The notes under the pieces were generated by a model that worked only from the letters and a program-made list of their open reading frames with translations, ran no database searches and was not told the DNA's origin. From Collinsella sp. (GTDB taxonomy: Bacteria > Actinomycetota > Coriobacteriia > Coriobacteriales > Coriobacteriaceae), in contig DXLX01000033.1 of assembly GCA_019414515.1 (NCBI GenBank), positions 1 through 47,668 of the forward strand: DNA of 47,668 nt, read 5' to 3'. A program made the translations under genes and the position numbers. Shown piece after piece: positions 7,725-16,317 of the stretch. Position 1 is the first letter of the stretch. Every line of letters starts with the position of its first letter.

Positions 7725-8927
7725 ATGGACGCCAAGTTTACCGAGCTCGTCGAGCAGCTGAACGGCCTCGATTTTAAGGGTATGTACGGCAGCGACTTCC
7801 TGCACACCTGGGACAAGACCACCGATGAGCTCAAGGCGCTCTACATCGTCGCCGACGCCCTGCGCGAGCTGCGTGAGAACAACGTTTCGTCCAAGATCTT
7901 CGACTCCGGCCTGGCCGTCTCCCTGTTCCGCGACAACTCCACCCGTACGCGCTTCTCTTTCTCTAAGGCCGCCAACCTGCTCGGCCTTGAGCTACAGGAC
8001 CTGGACGAGAAGAAGTCCCAGATCGCCCACGGCGAGACCGTCCGCGAGACCGCTACCATGATCTCCTTCATGGCCGACGTCATCGGCATCCGCGATGACA
8101 TGTACATCGGCAAGGGCGATGCCTACATGGCCGAGGTCTCCGAGTCCGTGCAGCAGGCCTACGAGGACGGCGTTCTGGATCACCGTCCTACGCTCATCTC
8201 CCTGCAGTCCGATTCCGACCACCCCACGCAGTCCTCTGCCGACATGCTCTACCTCATCAACGAGTTTGGCGGCCTCGAGAACCTCAAGGGCAAGAAGGTT
8301 GCCGTCACCTGGGCCTATTCGCCCTCTTACGGCAAGCCGTTGTCCTGCCCGCAGTCGCTGATCAGCCTGCTGCCCCGCTTTGGCATGGACGTCACCCTGG
8401 CTCACCCCGAGGGCTACGACCTCATGCCCGAGGTCGTCGAGCGCGCCAAGAGCTATGCCGCCGAGTCCGGCACCACCTTTAAGCAGGTCAACACCATGGC
8501 CGAGGCCTTCGAGGGCGCCGACATCGTGATCCCCAAGAGCTGGGCTCCGTTTGCCGCCATGGAGAAGCGCACCAACCTGTACGCCGAGGGCGACGACGCC
8601 GGCATCGCAGCGCTCGAGAAGGAGCTGCTCGCCCAGAACGCCACCCATCAGGACTGGTGCTCCACGACCGAGCTCATGGAGAAGACCGCCAACGGCCAGG
8701 ACACCATCTTTATGCACCCGCTGCCCGCCGACATCTCCGGTGTCTCCTGCGAGCACGGCGAGGTTAACGCCGACGTCTTCGACATGCACCGTGTGGGCAT
8801 GTACAAGGAGGCCAGCTACAAGCCGTACGCCATCGCAGCCATGATGTTCCTGCAGAAGGTTGCCGATCCCGCCGCTACCCTCAAGGCCCTCGACGAGCGC
8901 AATACCGCCCGTTGGTTCCAGGCCTAA
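7725..8927 (+). CDS. ygeW: Knotted carbamoyltransferase YgeW
   Basis: A 400-residue protein of the aspartate/ornithine carbamoyltransferase superfamily, knotted YgeW branch. The carbamoyl-phosphate motif STRTR is present in DNSTRTRFSFSKAANLLG, as are SQIAHGETVRETA and the C-terminal HPLPADISGVSCEHGE. ATG 7725 is chosen because AGAAAGGA precedes it and the sequence aligns with the family N-terminus (MDAKFTELVEQL). The 62-codon upstream extension runs through the leader hairpin region and is unlikely. In the catabolic direction it would phosphorolyse a carbamoylated intermediate to carbamoyl phosphate, which the downstream carbamate kinase would use. The precise substrate is not established for the family. 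Confidence 0.94.
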   Translation: MDAKFTELVEQLNGLDFKGMYGSDFLHTWDKTTDELKALYIVADALRELRENNVSSKIFDSGLAVSLFRDNSTRTRFSFSKAANLLGLELQDLDEKKSQIAHGETVRETATMISFMADVIGIRDDMYIGKGDAYMAEVSESVQQAYEDGVLDHRPTLISLQSDSDHPTQSSADMLYLINEFGGLENLKGKKVAVTWAYSPSYGKPLSCPQSLISLLPRFGMDVTLAHPEGYDLMPEVVERAKSYAAESGTTFKQVNTMAEAFEGADIVIPKSWAPFAAMEKRTNLYAEGDDAGIAALEKELLAQNATHQDWCSTTELMEKTANGQDTIFMHPLPADISGVSCEHGEVNADVFDMHRVGMYKEASYKPYAIAAMMFLQKVADPAATLKALDERNTARWFQA

Positions 8928-8941
8928 AGCTGGGCTGAGAA

Positions 8942-9892
8942 ATGGCTAAGCGTATCGTTGTCGCCTTGGGCGGAAACGCCCTCGGAGCCAACCTTCCCGA
9001 GCAGATGGAGGCCGTCAAGACGACTTCCAAGGCTATCGTCGACCTGATCGAGGAGGGCAACGAGGTCGTCGTCGTGCACGGCAACGGTCCCCAGGTGGGC
9101 ATGATCGCCAACGCGATGGCTGAGCTCACGCGCTCTAATCCTCAGAAGTACGTTCCCTGCCCCTTGTCCGTTTGCGGCGCCATGAGCCAGGGCTACATTG
9201 GCTATGACCTGCAAAATGCGCTGCGCGAGGAAATGCTCGACCGCAATATCGACAAGGGTGTCGCCACCGTGCTCACCCAGGTCGAGGTTGCGGCGGACGA
9301 CCCGGCCTTTGCCGACCCGGTCAAGCCGATCGGTCCGTGGATGAGCGAGGCCGAGGCCAAGGAGCTGGAGGCCGACCGCGGCTACCAGTTCATCCACGAC
9401 GAGAAGCAGGGCTTCCGTCGCGTGGTTGCCTCGCCCAAGCCCGTGAACATCGTCGAGCTCGACACCATCAAGTCGCTTGTCGAGTCCAACCACGTGGTGA
9501 TCTCCTGCGGCGGTGGCGGTATTCCCGTCACCAAGGCCCAGGGCAACCACCTTAAGGGCGCTGCCGCCGTCATCGATAAGGACTTTGCGGCCGAGAAGCT
9601 CGCCGAGCAGCTCGACGCCGATGCCCTGATTATCCTGACGGCCGTGGAGAAGGTTGCCATTGGCTTTGGCACCGACCACGAGCAGTGGCTCGACACGCTG
9701 ACCGCGGCTGACGTAAAGCGTCTGTCCGAGGCCAACGAGTTCGGTCGTGGCTCCATGCTGCCCAAGGTCCAGGCCGCCTCGACGTTTGCCGAGAGCAAGC
9801 CGGGCCGCACGGCGCTCATCACGCTGCTCGAGAAGGCGCGCGATGGCCTTGCCGGCAAGACCGGTACCACGTTTACCGGCGACGCTGAGTAG
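8942..9892 (+). CDS. arcC: Carbamate kinase
   Basis: A 316-residue amino-acid-kinase-fold enzyme that makes ATP from carbamoyl phosphate and ADP. Family signatures are VALGGNALG near the N-terminus, VVVHGNGPQVGMI, ISCGGGGIPV and GRGSMLPKVQAA near the C-terminus. The ATG at 8942 lies 14 bp after ygeW, so the pair is probably co-transcribed and co-regulated. The arrangement links carbamoyl transfer to substrate-level phosphorylation, as in arginine fermentation. It is the YqeA-type partner seen in ygeW clusters. Length and motifs are complete, with nothing unusual. Confidence 0.96.
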   Translation: MAKRIVVALGGNALGANLPEQMEAVKTTSKAIVDLIEEGNEVVVVHGNGPQVGMIANAMAELTRSNPQKYVPCPLSVCGAMSQGYIGYDLQNALREEMLDRNIDKGVATVLTQVEVAADDPAFADPVKPIGPWMSEAEAKELEADRGYQFIHDEKQGFRRVVASPKPVNIVELDTIKSLVESNHVVISCGGGGIPVTKAQGNHLKGAAAVIDKDFAAEKLAEQLDADALIILTAVEKVAIGFGTDHEQWLDTLTAADVKRLSEANEFGRGSMLPKVQAASTFAESKPGRTALITLLEKARDGLAGKTGTTFTGDAE

Positions 9893-9908
9893 GCATATCT
9901 GCACCATT

Positions 9909-9945
9909 GAGGAGGGTGCCCTGCGTCGCGGGGTGCCCTCCTTTG
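9909..9945 (+). terminator. Terminator after carbamate kinase
   Basis: AGGAGGG (9910-9916) pairs with CCCTCCT (9936-9942), with an inner CCC/GGG pairing, followed by a short T-run (TTTG). It closes the ygeW-arcC unit. Confidence 0.7.
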
Positions 9946-10069
9946 TGCTATGGGGAGCCAAGGGGCGTTCGCTGGAAAACGAGTGCGTGCCTGTTCCGAA
10001 GGAGTGCGAGCTTGCTATGGTGGGTATAGCAACTATGGTGTCCAAGGCAGCCAGGGGAGGTTTGCGGAG

Positions 10070-10684
10070 ATGAAACTCGGTTGCGTCATTATGGCTTCGG
10101 GCGAGGGCAAGCGGTTTGGCTCTAACAAGATGCTCGCCGATATCTATGGCGAGCCGCTGATTGCCCGGACCATCGATTCGGTTCCCCGGGGCTTTGACGT
10201 TGTGGTTTCGACGCGTTGGCCCGAGGTCGCCCAGATTTGCGAGGACAAGCATTGTTCGTGCGTGCTGCACGATGGCGAGCTGCGCAGCGAAAGCGTCCGT
10301 GCGGGCCTTTCGTGGGGAGTCGAACGCAACTGGAAAGGTTGTCTCTTTTTGCCGGGCGACCAGCCGCTCGTGAGTTCGGATTCTTTTGAGGCTATGGTTC
10401 GTGCATTTGACGAGCGTGGCCGCAAGCGTCCGGTACGTCTTGCGTGCAACGGTGAGCCTTCGAGCCCAGTGCTCTTTCCGGCGGAACTGTTCGATGCGCT
10501 TATGTGTCTTGAGGGCAAGGACGGCGGCGGTTCGATCCTCAAAGGCCGTACCGACGTGGTGCTGGTCGATGCGCGTGCCTACGAGCTGTGGGACGTCGAT
10601 ACCGCCAAGGGACAGCGACGCATAACGGAGCATATCGCCGCCTGCTCGTATTTTGATCGCGTGGCCAACAGCATCAATCAATAA
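10070..10684 (+). CDS. MobA/MocA-like molybdopterin nucleotidyltransferase
   Basis: A 204-residue NTP-transferase-fold protein. The nucleotide-binding loop is MASGEGKRFGSNKMLADIYGEPLI, matching LAAG-x-x-x-RFG-x-x-K of the MocA/YgfJ group. GDQPLVSSD is the metal/nucleotide motif. Such proteins cytidylylate or otherwise finish the molybdopterin cofactor of xanthine-dehydrogenase-like enzymes, which fits the nearby yqeB, yqeC and xdhC. ATG 10070 follows GGGGAGG. An upstream in-frame start at 9950 would overlap the spacer and is less likely. TTGCTA about 50 bp upstream with TATGGT could be its promoter. The next gene starts 10 bp later. The exact nucleotide used is not readable. Confidence 0.85.
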   Translation: MKLGCVIMASGEGKRFGSNKMLADIYGEPLIARTIDSVPRGFDVVVSTRWPEVAQICEDKHCSCVLHDGELRSESVRAGLSWGVERNWKGCLFLPGDQPLVSSDSFEAMVRAFDERGRKRPVRLACNGEPSSPVLFPAELFDALMCLEGKDGGGSILKGRTDVVLVDARAYELWDVDTAKGQRRITEHIAACSYFDRVANSINQ

Positions 10685-10693
10685 GGAGCAATT

Positions 10694-12061
10694 ATGATCA
10701 TCATCAAAAACGGCGCGCTCGTGACGCCCCAGGGGCTTCGCCGCGCCGATCTTGCCATGGATGGCGATAAGATCGTGCAGATCGCCGCGGCGATCGAGCC
10801 GGCCGAGGGGGATACCGTCGAGGACGCCGCGGGCTGCTGGGTGTTTCCCGGCTTTATCGACGGCCACACGCACATGCAGTGCTGGACCGGCATGGATTGG
10901 ACAGCCGATAGCTTTGAGACCGGCACGCGCGCGGCTGCCTGCGGCGGTACGACGACCATTGTGGACTACGCGACGGCCGATCGCGGCGTGACCATGCCCG
11001 ATGCCTTGGCCGAGTGGCATCGCCGCGCCGACGGAACCTGTACGGCCAACTACGCCTTTCATATGGCACTCGCCGAATGGAACGAGCGCAACCGCGCCGA
11101 TCTTTCGGCCATGCGCGAGGCGGGCGTATCGTCGTTCAAGACCTACTTTGCCTATGACCACCTGCGCCTGGACGATGCCGAGACGCTCGAGGTGCTCGAG
11201 GAGCTCAAGCGTATTGGTGGCATACTGTGCGTACATTGCGAGAACGGTACGCTGGTGAATGAGCTGCAGAAGCGCGTGTTTGAGCAGGGTATCCACGGGC
11301 CCGAGGGCCACGCGCTTAGCCGTCCGGACGTGTGCGAGGCCGAGGCAGTGAGCCGTCTGCTATATCTGGCGCACCTGGCCGGCGACGCAACGGTCAACGT
11401 GGTGCACCTTTCGACCAAGCTGGGGCTCGAGGCCATCCGTGCCGCCAAGGCGCGCGGGCAGAAGAATATCTATGTCGAGACCTGCCCTCAGTATCTGATG
11501 CTCGACGATACTTGCTACTTGGAGCAGGGTGAGGACGGCTTTGCGGGTGCCAAGTATGTGATGAGCCCGCCGCTGCGCCATGCGGGTGACCGTGCGGCAC
11601 TGCGCGAGGCACTTGTGGCCGGCGAGATCGATACGATTGCGACCGACCACTGCAGCTTTAACCTGCACGGGCAAAAGGACCGCGGGCGCGACGACTTCCG
11701 CGCGATTCCCAACGGCGGGCCCGGCGTGGAGCATCGTCCCGTCGCGATTGCAACGAGCTTTGAGGGGCAGCTGGGCCCCGAGGACCTGTGCCGCCTGATG
11801 AGCGAGAACCCGGCGCGCGTCTTTGGCATGTATCCGCGCAAGGGCTGTCTTGCCGAGGGTGCCGATGCCGACGTGTGCGTGTGGGATCCCCAGGCACGCT
11901 GGACGATCAGCGCCGCGACGCAGCATCAGGCCGTGGACTACACGCCGCTCGAGGGCTTTGAGGCGCACGGCCGCGCCAAGGCTGTGTTTGTGAATGGCGT
12001 GCTGGCCGTGCGCGACGGCGAGCCCACTGGAGCCCAACCCGGCCGCTACGTCCCCCGCTAG
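10694..12061 (+). CDS. hydA: Dihydropyrimidinase / hydantoinase (amidohydrolase)
   Basis: A 455-residue cyclic-amidase of the dihydropyrimidinase family. Metal ligands are H58 and H60 in GFIDGHTH. The bridging carbamylated lysine is K149 in SSFKTYFAYD. Further metal histidines lie in VNVVHLSTK, and the late Asp in IATDHCSF. It would open cyclic amides such as hydantoins or dihydropyrimidines. It is co-transcribed with the nucleotidyltransferase upstream. In related clusters the hyuA-type hydrolase acts with YgeW and YgeY in purine or hydantoin breakdown, so the same pathway is inferred. The gene ends just before a palindromic repeat and converges on yqeC. Confidence 0.93.
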   Translation: MIIIKNGALVTPQGLRRADLAMDGDKIVQIAAAIEPAEGDTVEDAAGCWVFPGFIDGHTHMQCWTGMDWTADSFETGTRAAACGGTTTIVDYATADRGVTMPDALAEWHRRADGTCTANYAFHMALAEWNERNRADLSAMREAGVSSFKTYFAYDHLRLDDAETLEVLEELKRIGGILCVHCENGTLVNELQKRVFEQGIHGPEGHALSRPDVCEAEAVSRLLYLAHLAGDATVNVVHLSTKLGLEAIRAAKARGQKNIYVETCPQYLMLDDTCYLEQGEDGFAGAKYVMSPPLRHAGDRAALREALVAGEIDTIATDHCSFNLHGQKDRGRDDFRAIPNGGPGVEHRPVAIATSFEGQLGPEDLCRLMSENPARVFGMYPRKGCLAEGADADVCVWDPQARWTISAATQHQAVDYTPLEGFEAHGRAKAVFVNGVLAVRDGEPTGAQPGRYVPR

Positions 12062-12088
12062 CAGGAAGATCACCGGATTCCCCTCCGC

Positions 12089-12153
12089 AGTTGCGGTGGA
12101 ATAGTCCCTTTAGCCGCCAAATAGGCCGTTTTAGGAACTATTTCACCGCAACT
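12089..12153. repeat. Palindromic intergenic element, copy 1 of 3
   Basis: Left arm AGTTGCGGTGGAATAGT and right arm ACTATTTCACCGCAACT pair over 17 positions, with one G-T wobble. The interior is about 31 bp. It lies between the convergent ends of hydA and yqeC and could serve both as a bidirectional terminator. Copies 2 and 3 share both arms but differ inside. Confidence 0.9.
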
Positions 12154-12178
12154 TATAGGTCTGCTGGGGCAGCGCCGG

Positions 12179-12913
12179 CTATTTGAGGCTGGTGGCGACG
12201 ACGGAGCGGCCGAGGGCTGTCTCGAAGCGACCTGCCATCGTTGGGTCGGCAAGCGTGTCGACTTGGTTGAGCATGACGCGGACATTGTTGAGGCTCAGCA
12301 TCCGCAGCTCGACATTGAGCACCATGGCGACGCGCTCTGGGGTGGCAATGTCGGTGGGCTCGCAGCCGCAGCGCTCGCAGAAGAGCTCGGGGCGGTGGAC
12401 AACCTCGGCGACGGGCTTACCCAGCCCCGAGGCACCGACGACCCAGACAACGTTTGCCGTGGCGGCGGGAATTACCGGCTCCCAGGCGGCATGCGCTTTG
12501 AGCGGGAGTCGCTTGCTGCCATCTGCCTCGGCCAGCACATAGTCAAAGCGCCGTGCCAGCTCGTTGAGCGGCTCGGCGGGGGCGGAGAGCTTGCCTGTCT
12601 CCGGGTCCAAAACACCCGCCTGGCAGATACTTCCGCGGTTCATGCCCGCGCATGCCTCGCAGGTGCAGCCGGGAACATGCAGGGTCCCCGGCTTCCAAGG
12701 CGCGGCGTCCAGGCGACGGCTCGACCCGTCCCATGGCACGCCGGCGACGGGAAACATGTGCGTGGTGGTGCAGAGGAGCACCCTGTCGCCGGCGCGCATG
12801 AGCTCAAGACCCAGCGTTTTCAGCAATGTCGACTTGCCGCCACTGCCGATAATTGCGGTAATGCCCGGCTCGATCTTGAGCGCGGAGGCAAGGTTTCCGC
12901 TCGTCGTTTCCAT
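12179..12913 (-). CDS. yqeC: Selenium cofactor biosynthesis protein YqeC
   Basis: A 244-residue P-loop protein of the YqeC family. The Walker A motif is GSGGKST (AIIGSGGKSTLLKTLG), followed by TTTHMFP. A Cys-rich patch PGCTCEACAGMNRG lies mid-protein, and AEADGSKRLPLKAHAAWEP is a family hallmark. YqeC is found only beside selenium-dependent molybdenum hydroxylase systems, where it is thought to help make or insert the selenium-containing cofactor. It is transcribed leftward, divergent from yqeB, with about 100 bp between the starts. A TATAAT-like stretch in that spacer probably holds its promoter. Function beyond the family association is unproven. Confidence 0.9.
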   Translation of the reverse strand: METTSGNLASALKIEPGITAIIGSGGKSTLLKTLGLELMRAGDRVLLCTTTHMFPVAGVPWDGSSRRLDAAPWKPGTLHVPGCTCEACAGMNRGSICQAGVLDPETGKLSAPAEPLNELARRFDYVLAEADGSKRLPLKAHAAWEPVIPAATANVVWVVGASGLGKPVAEVVHRPELFCERCGCEPTDIATPERVAMVLNVELRMLSLNNVRVMLNQVDTLADPTMAGRFETALGRSVVATSLK

Positions 12914-13014
12914 CTGTTCACCGCCGTATAATACTGTGATAATAAATAATCATCAGAGTGCGGTCGAACCGCTTTTGCTCTGCTCAAACCGTAGCACAGG
13001 GAGGTGCCCCGGGA
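12914..13014. promoter_or_regulatory. Divergent promoter region of yqeC and yqeB
   Basis: An AT-rich segment (TATAATACTGTGATAATAAA region, 12927-12946) separates the two divergent starts. It contains TATAAT at 12927-12932 on the plus strand and TTATTATC-type sequence on the minus strand. Individual -35 boxes were not assigned. Confidence 0.5.
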
Positions 13015-13809
13015 ATGCTCGTTTATGTTCGCGGCGCCGGCGATATCGCCACGGGCGTCGCCGCTCGCTTGGTGCGCGCCGGCATGTCGGTCGTTATGGC
13101 CGATATTGCGATTCCCACGTGCATCCGTCGCACAATCAGTTTTTGCGAGGCCATTCGCCTGGGCGAGGTCGAGGTCGAAGGCATTCGCGCTCGCTTGGCT
13201 CAGACGCCGGCTGAGGCGCTCGAGATTACCCAAGCGGGGGATGTTGCCGTCGTGGTGGACCCCCAGGCCAAGATGCTCGGCGAGCTGAAGCCCGCGGCTG
13301 TGGTCGACGCGATTTTGGCCAAGCGCAACCTGGGCACCACGCGCGACATGGCGCCTGCCGTCATCGCCGTGGGGCCGGGCTTTACCGCGCCGGTCGATTG
13401 CGACGCCGTGGTCGAGACCATGCGCGGGCATTTTCTCGGCCGTGTCATTACCCAAGGTTCGCCCCAGCCCAACACGGGCGTGCCGGGCATTATCGCCGGC
13501 TATGGCAAGGAGCGCGTTATCCACAGCCCCGCCGCCGGCGTGTTTCGGTCCGACCGCGCAATCGGCGACATCGTGAGCGCCGGAGACGTGATTGGCTACG
13601 CGGGCGATACTCCCATGGTCACGCAGATTAACGGCTGCTTGCGCGGTCTTTTGGCCGACGGCGTTCAGGTGACCGAGGGCTTTAAATGCGCCGACGTCGA
13701 CCCGCGCGGCGATGCCAGCTATATCAACTACATTTCGGACAAGGCGACGTCGGTCGGCGGCGGCGTGCTCGAGGCGCTCGCCATGCTCACCGATGTCTTT
13801 AGAGGATAG
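13015..13809 (+). CDS. yqeB: YqeB (EF2563-type) selenium-dependent molybdenum hydroxylase system protein
   Basis: A 264-residue Rossmann-like protein. The dinucleotide-type glycine motif RGAGDIATGVAARLVRAG is at the N-terminus, and VIAVGPGFTAPVDCDAVVETMRGH is a family signature. Paralogues always accompany YqeC and XdhC-like proteins in selenium-dependent molybdenum hydroxylase loci. ATG 13015 follows GGGAGGTG. An upstream in-frame ATG at 12958 lies in the promoter spacer and is not preferred. xdhC starts 9 bp after it, so the two form an operon. The biochemical step is unknown; a role in cofactor maturation is inferred from family context. Confidence 0.88.
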   Translation: MLVYVRGAGDIATGVAARLVRAGMSVVMADIAIPTCIRRTISFCEAIRLGEVEVEGIRARLAQTPAEALEITQAGDVAVVVDPQAKMLGELKPAAVVDAILAKRNLGTTRDMAPAVIAVGPGFTAPVDCDAVVETMRGHFLGRVITQGSPQPNTGVPGIIAGYGKERVIHSPAAGVFRSDRAIGDIVSAGDVIGYAGDTPMVTQINGCLRGLLADGVQVTEGFKCADVDPRGDASYINYISDKATSVGGGVLEALAMLTDVFRG

Positions 13810-13818
13810 AAGGCGGCA

Positions 13819-14862
13819 ATGGAAAAGCTTGATGTGGTGAATGCAGCGCTTGGTGCTCTGAAGGCCGGTAAGACGTGCGAGCTGGTGGTAGTTGCCGGCA
13901 CGGCAGGGTCATCGCCGCGCGGCGTGGGCGCCTGGATGGCCGTCTTTGCCGATGGCAGCCAAGCGGGCACCATCGGCGGCGGCAAGATCGAGCTCTTTGC
14001 GCTGGGCGAGGCGCGCGAGCTGCTGGCCGCAGGGCAATCGCGCCTGGTCCGCTACACCATGGGCGGCGAGAACTCCGATACCGGCATGATCTGCGGCGGA
14101 GCTATCTGTCTGTGCTATCTGCACCTGGACGCGACCCAGGCACCGTTGTTCCAGGAAATCGCCGACGTCTTGGCCTATCGGCGCATCGGCGACTTCGTCA
14201 TCGACTTTGAACCGTTTATCGGGAGCGCACTCGAGGGCGATGTGGCCGAGTACCATGGCGAGGAATCGCGCCGCACCATTGCGGGTTGCCCCGGGCTTTC
14301 GCTGGTGGAGGAGGGGAGTAAGGTCACCTACACCAACGCCGCCTCCGAGATTCCCCCGGCGCACATCGAGACGCTCTGCCCCGAGGGCCTGACCTATATC
14401 TTTGGCTGCGGCCACGTGGGCGCTGCGACGGCGCGGGTGCTCACGGCGGCGGGCTTTGCCGTTGTGGCGTGCGATGACCGCCCCGGCACGCTGACCCCCG
14501 ATTGGGTGCCCGGGGTCTATGACCGTCGTCTGGTCGACTACAAGAACCTGAGCGAGCAGTGCCCCATCGGCCCGCGCGACCTGGTGGTGGTCGCCACGGC
14601 GGGTCACAAGTCCGATATCGACGTGGTGATTCAGACGATGCGCGCCAAACCTGCCTATCTGGGCTGCTTGGGCTCGCGCCGCAAGACTGCCTTTGTGCGC
14701 GCCCGTCTGGAGCAGGAGGGCTTTACGCAGGACCAGATCGACGAGCTGCACCTGCCGATCGGAGTCGCCATCGAGGCCGAGGACCCCGAAGAGATCGCTA
14801 TCTCCATCGCCGCCGAGATGATCCACCTGCGCCGCACCAAACTCGTCCCCCGCAAGCGCTAA
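13819..14862 (+). CDS. xdhC: XdhC-family molybdenum-cofactor insertion protein
   Basis: A 347-residue XdhC-like chaperone that would bind, protect and insert the molybdenum cofactor into a xanthine-dehydrogenase-type enzyme. The N-terminal XdhC/CoxI domain shows TAGSSPRGVGAWMAV, GTIGGGKIE and MICGGAICL. The C-terminal Rossmann domain begins YIFGCGHVGAATARVL near residue 193 and continues with ACDDRPGTLTP and GCLGSRRKTAFVRARL. It lies in an operon with yqeB. No xdhA/B/D-like hydroxylase gene is present in this window, so the client enzyme must be elsewhere. The gene ends next to palindromic element copy 2. Confidence 0.93.
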   Translation: MEKLDVVNAALGALKAGKTCELVVVAGTAGSSPRGVGAWMAVFADGSQAGTIGGGKIELFALGEARELLAAGQSRLVRYTMGGENSDTGMICGGAICLCYLHLDATQAPLFQEIADVLAYRRIGDFVIDFEPFIGSALEGDVAEYHGEESRRTIAGCPGLSLVEEGSKVTYTNAASEIPPAHIETLCPEGLTYIFGCGHVGAATARVLTAAGFAVVACDDRPGTLTPDWVPGVYDRRLVDYKNLSEQCPIGPRDLVVVATAGHKSDIDVVIQTMRAKPAYLGCLGSRRKTAFVRARLEQEGFTQDQIDELHLPIGVAIEAEDPEEIAISIAAEMIHLRRTKLVPRKR

Positions 14863-14879
14863 TCGCATCCCCATATATG

Positions 14880-14946
14880 AGTTGCGGTGAAATACGGACT
14901 GTTTAAGCCTGTTAAGCCGTCAAACAGTCCCTATTTCACCGCAACT
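14880..14946. repeat. Palindromic intergenic element, copy 2 of 3
   Basis: Arms AGTTGCGGTGAAATA and TATTTCACCGCAACT pair perfectly. The inner arms GGACTGTTT and AAACAGTCC extend the stem to about 24 bp with one C-C mismatch. The inner arms differ from copies 1 and 3 yet still pair with each other. It lies 17 bp after the xdhC stop and may act as its terminator. The remaining spacer to 15108 has short hairpins only. Confidence 0.92.
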
Positions 14947-15070
14947 TAATTAGGGTTGGCTGGATACCGAGGCTTCACTCGGCAATGTTGCGCAACAACG
15001 TTTGGCAGTTCGCTCCTAGCATATGCTTAGAAGAGATTGCGCTCCGCCATGCACGTGGGCGCTCAAGCAT

Positions 15071-15087
15071 GCCCGTCTTGAACGGGC
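15071..15087 (+). other. Short hairpin just upstream of the zinc-ribbon gene
   Basis: GCCCGT, loop CTTGA, ACGGGC. It ends about 10 bases before the GGGGGAG ribosome-binding site of the gene at 15109, so it may affect translation. The evidence is structural only. Confidence 0.4.
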
Positions 15088-15108
15088 GCCGAACGAGGGG
15101 GAGCTTGG

Positions 15109-16272
15109 ATGTTCTGCCGAAACTGTGGGTCGAAAATCGAGGACGGAGCCCAGTTCTGCGCCGTATGCGGCGCATCCGTCGCACCAGATGATCAGGCGCA
15201 AACGGGAGGGGCGAACCCCTCGCCCGTTGATACTGCAGCACCTACCGGGTCGCAGCAAGTCGATATGGCGGCTGAGGCGGTCGCGTCCAGCCCCAAACGT
15301 TCCAAGAAGCCGTTCATCATCGCTGCCGTCGTGGTGGCGCTGCTCGCCGTGGGTGGCGGAGCCGGTTATTACTTTGGAATCTATGCGCCGGAGCAGGCGC
15401 GCGAGACTGCCGAGCAAGAGGCCCTCGCCGCAAAGCACGCCGTGCGGTTTACGGTCTCGGCCGAGGGGTGGGACACGTCGGCCGGCGCGAGCAGGCTGCC
15501 ACTGCACATCACCGGCAAGGAGGCGCGCGGCAAGAAAGTCGACGTCGTTCGCTATGTCGACAGCACGGGAGCGGGCGTCGAGCTCCGTCGCGGCAGCTAT
15601 AAGGCCGAGGTCGCAGCCTCGCCCATCGCAGCCGACGGCACCATCTACGCCGTGCCGGGCGAAAAGGTCGACGTCAAGGTTAGCAAGAAGGCGGAGGGCA
15701 AAAAGAGCATCGATGCCGGCAACGTTTCGCTCGCCCCGGTCGAGGCAACCGAGGTGACCGATGACGAGATTGCCGCCGCCAAGAAATACGCCGAGGAAGA
15801 CGCAGATGCCAAGAAGGCGGGCTTTTCCTTTGATGCCGACGCATTGGCCCAGGCGGCAACCAAGCGCCGCGACGACGCCGTAGCCGCCAAGCAAGCCGAG
15901 GAAGAAGCCAAGCGCCAGGCAGAAGAGGCAAGGCAGGCGAGAACCATCGAAACTGATGATTATACGATGGTTTTGCCGGACTGGTTCCCGATCGATGAAT
16001 ACGAGGTCACGAAGGGGGACGGGTGGTACGTTAGACTTACAAAGAGGGGAGATGACTCAGATCCGATTGTTGTCGATTTGATAGCTTACGATCCCAACGA
16101 ATCCGGAGGTCACGGCTGCACGGGCAACGCAATGGAAGTAGAAATTGGAGTAGCCTCGTCGGGCAATCGGGTTATCGTCTTTACACAGGGCGGGACAGAC
16201 CAGACCCGACCCCTTGGATTGTCCCAAGTAGATTTCTGCAAAACGCTCGCCTCCTGCATGACGCTCAAGTAG
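15109..16272 (+). CDS. Zinc-ribbon membrane protein with coiled coil, unknown function
   Basis: A 387-residue protein. Residues 1-21 are a zinc ribbon (C3-x2-C6 and C17-x2-C20). A low-complexity linker follows, then a transmembrane helix at about 68-90 (PFIIAAVVVALLAVGGGAGYYFG). Residues 105-230 form a beta-rich extracytoplasmic region, followed by an Ala/Glu/Lys-rich helix, probably a coiled coil, at about 238-290. The C-terminal 100 residues are a separate compact domain (DDYTMVLPDWFPIDEYEV to DFCKTLASCMTLK). Its codons look AT-richer than the rest of the gene, suggesting a domain exchange. ATG 15109 follows GGGGGAG. No catalytic motif is visible. The topology suggests a cell-surface or sensor protein with a cytoplasmic zinc ribbon. 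Confidence 0.82.
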   Translation: MFCRNCGSKIEDGAQFCAVCGASVAPDDQAQTGGANPSPVDTAAPTGSQQVDMAAEAVASSPKRSKKPFIIAAVVVALLAVGGGAGYYFGIYAPEQARETAEQEALAAKHAVRFTVSAEGWDTSAGASRLPLHITGKEARGKKVDVVRYVDSTGAGVELRRGSYKAEVAASPIAADGTIYAVPGEKVDVKVSKKAEGKKSIDAGNVSLAPVEATEVTDDEIAAAKKYAEEDADAKKAGFSFDADALAQAATKRRDDAVAAKQAEEEAKRQAEEARQARTIETDDYTMVLPDWFPIDEYEVTKGDGWYVRLTKRGDDSDPIVVDLIAYDPNESGGHGCTGNAMEVEIGVASSGNRVIVFTQGGTDQTRPLGLSQVDFCKTLASCMTLK

Positions 16273-16317
16273 TCGTCACGCTCCAACGGAAACGATTCCT
16301 GGAAAACAGAGAGTCCC

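Noticed and set aside
8924..11311. 795-codon minus-strand frame
   Set aside because: Antisense to carbamate kinase, the nucleotidyltransferase and the amidohydrolase, which have clear motifs. Long antisense frames are expected in this GC-rich DNA.
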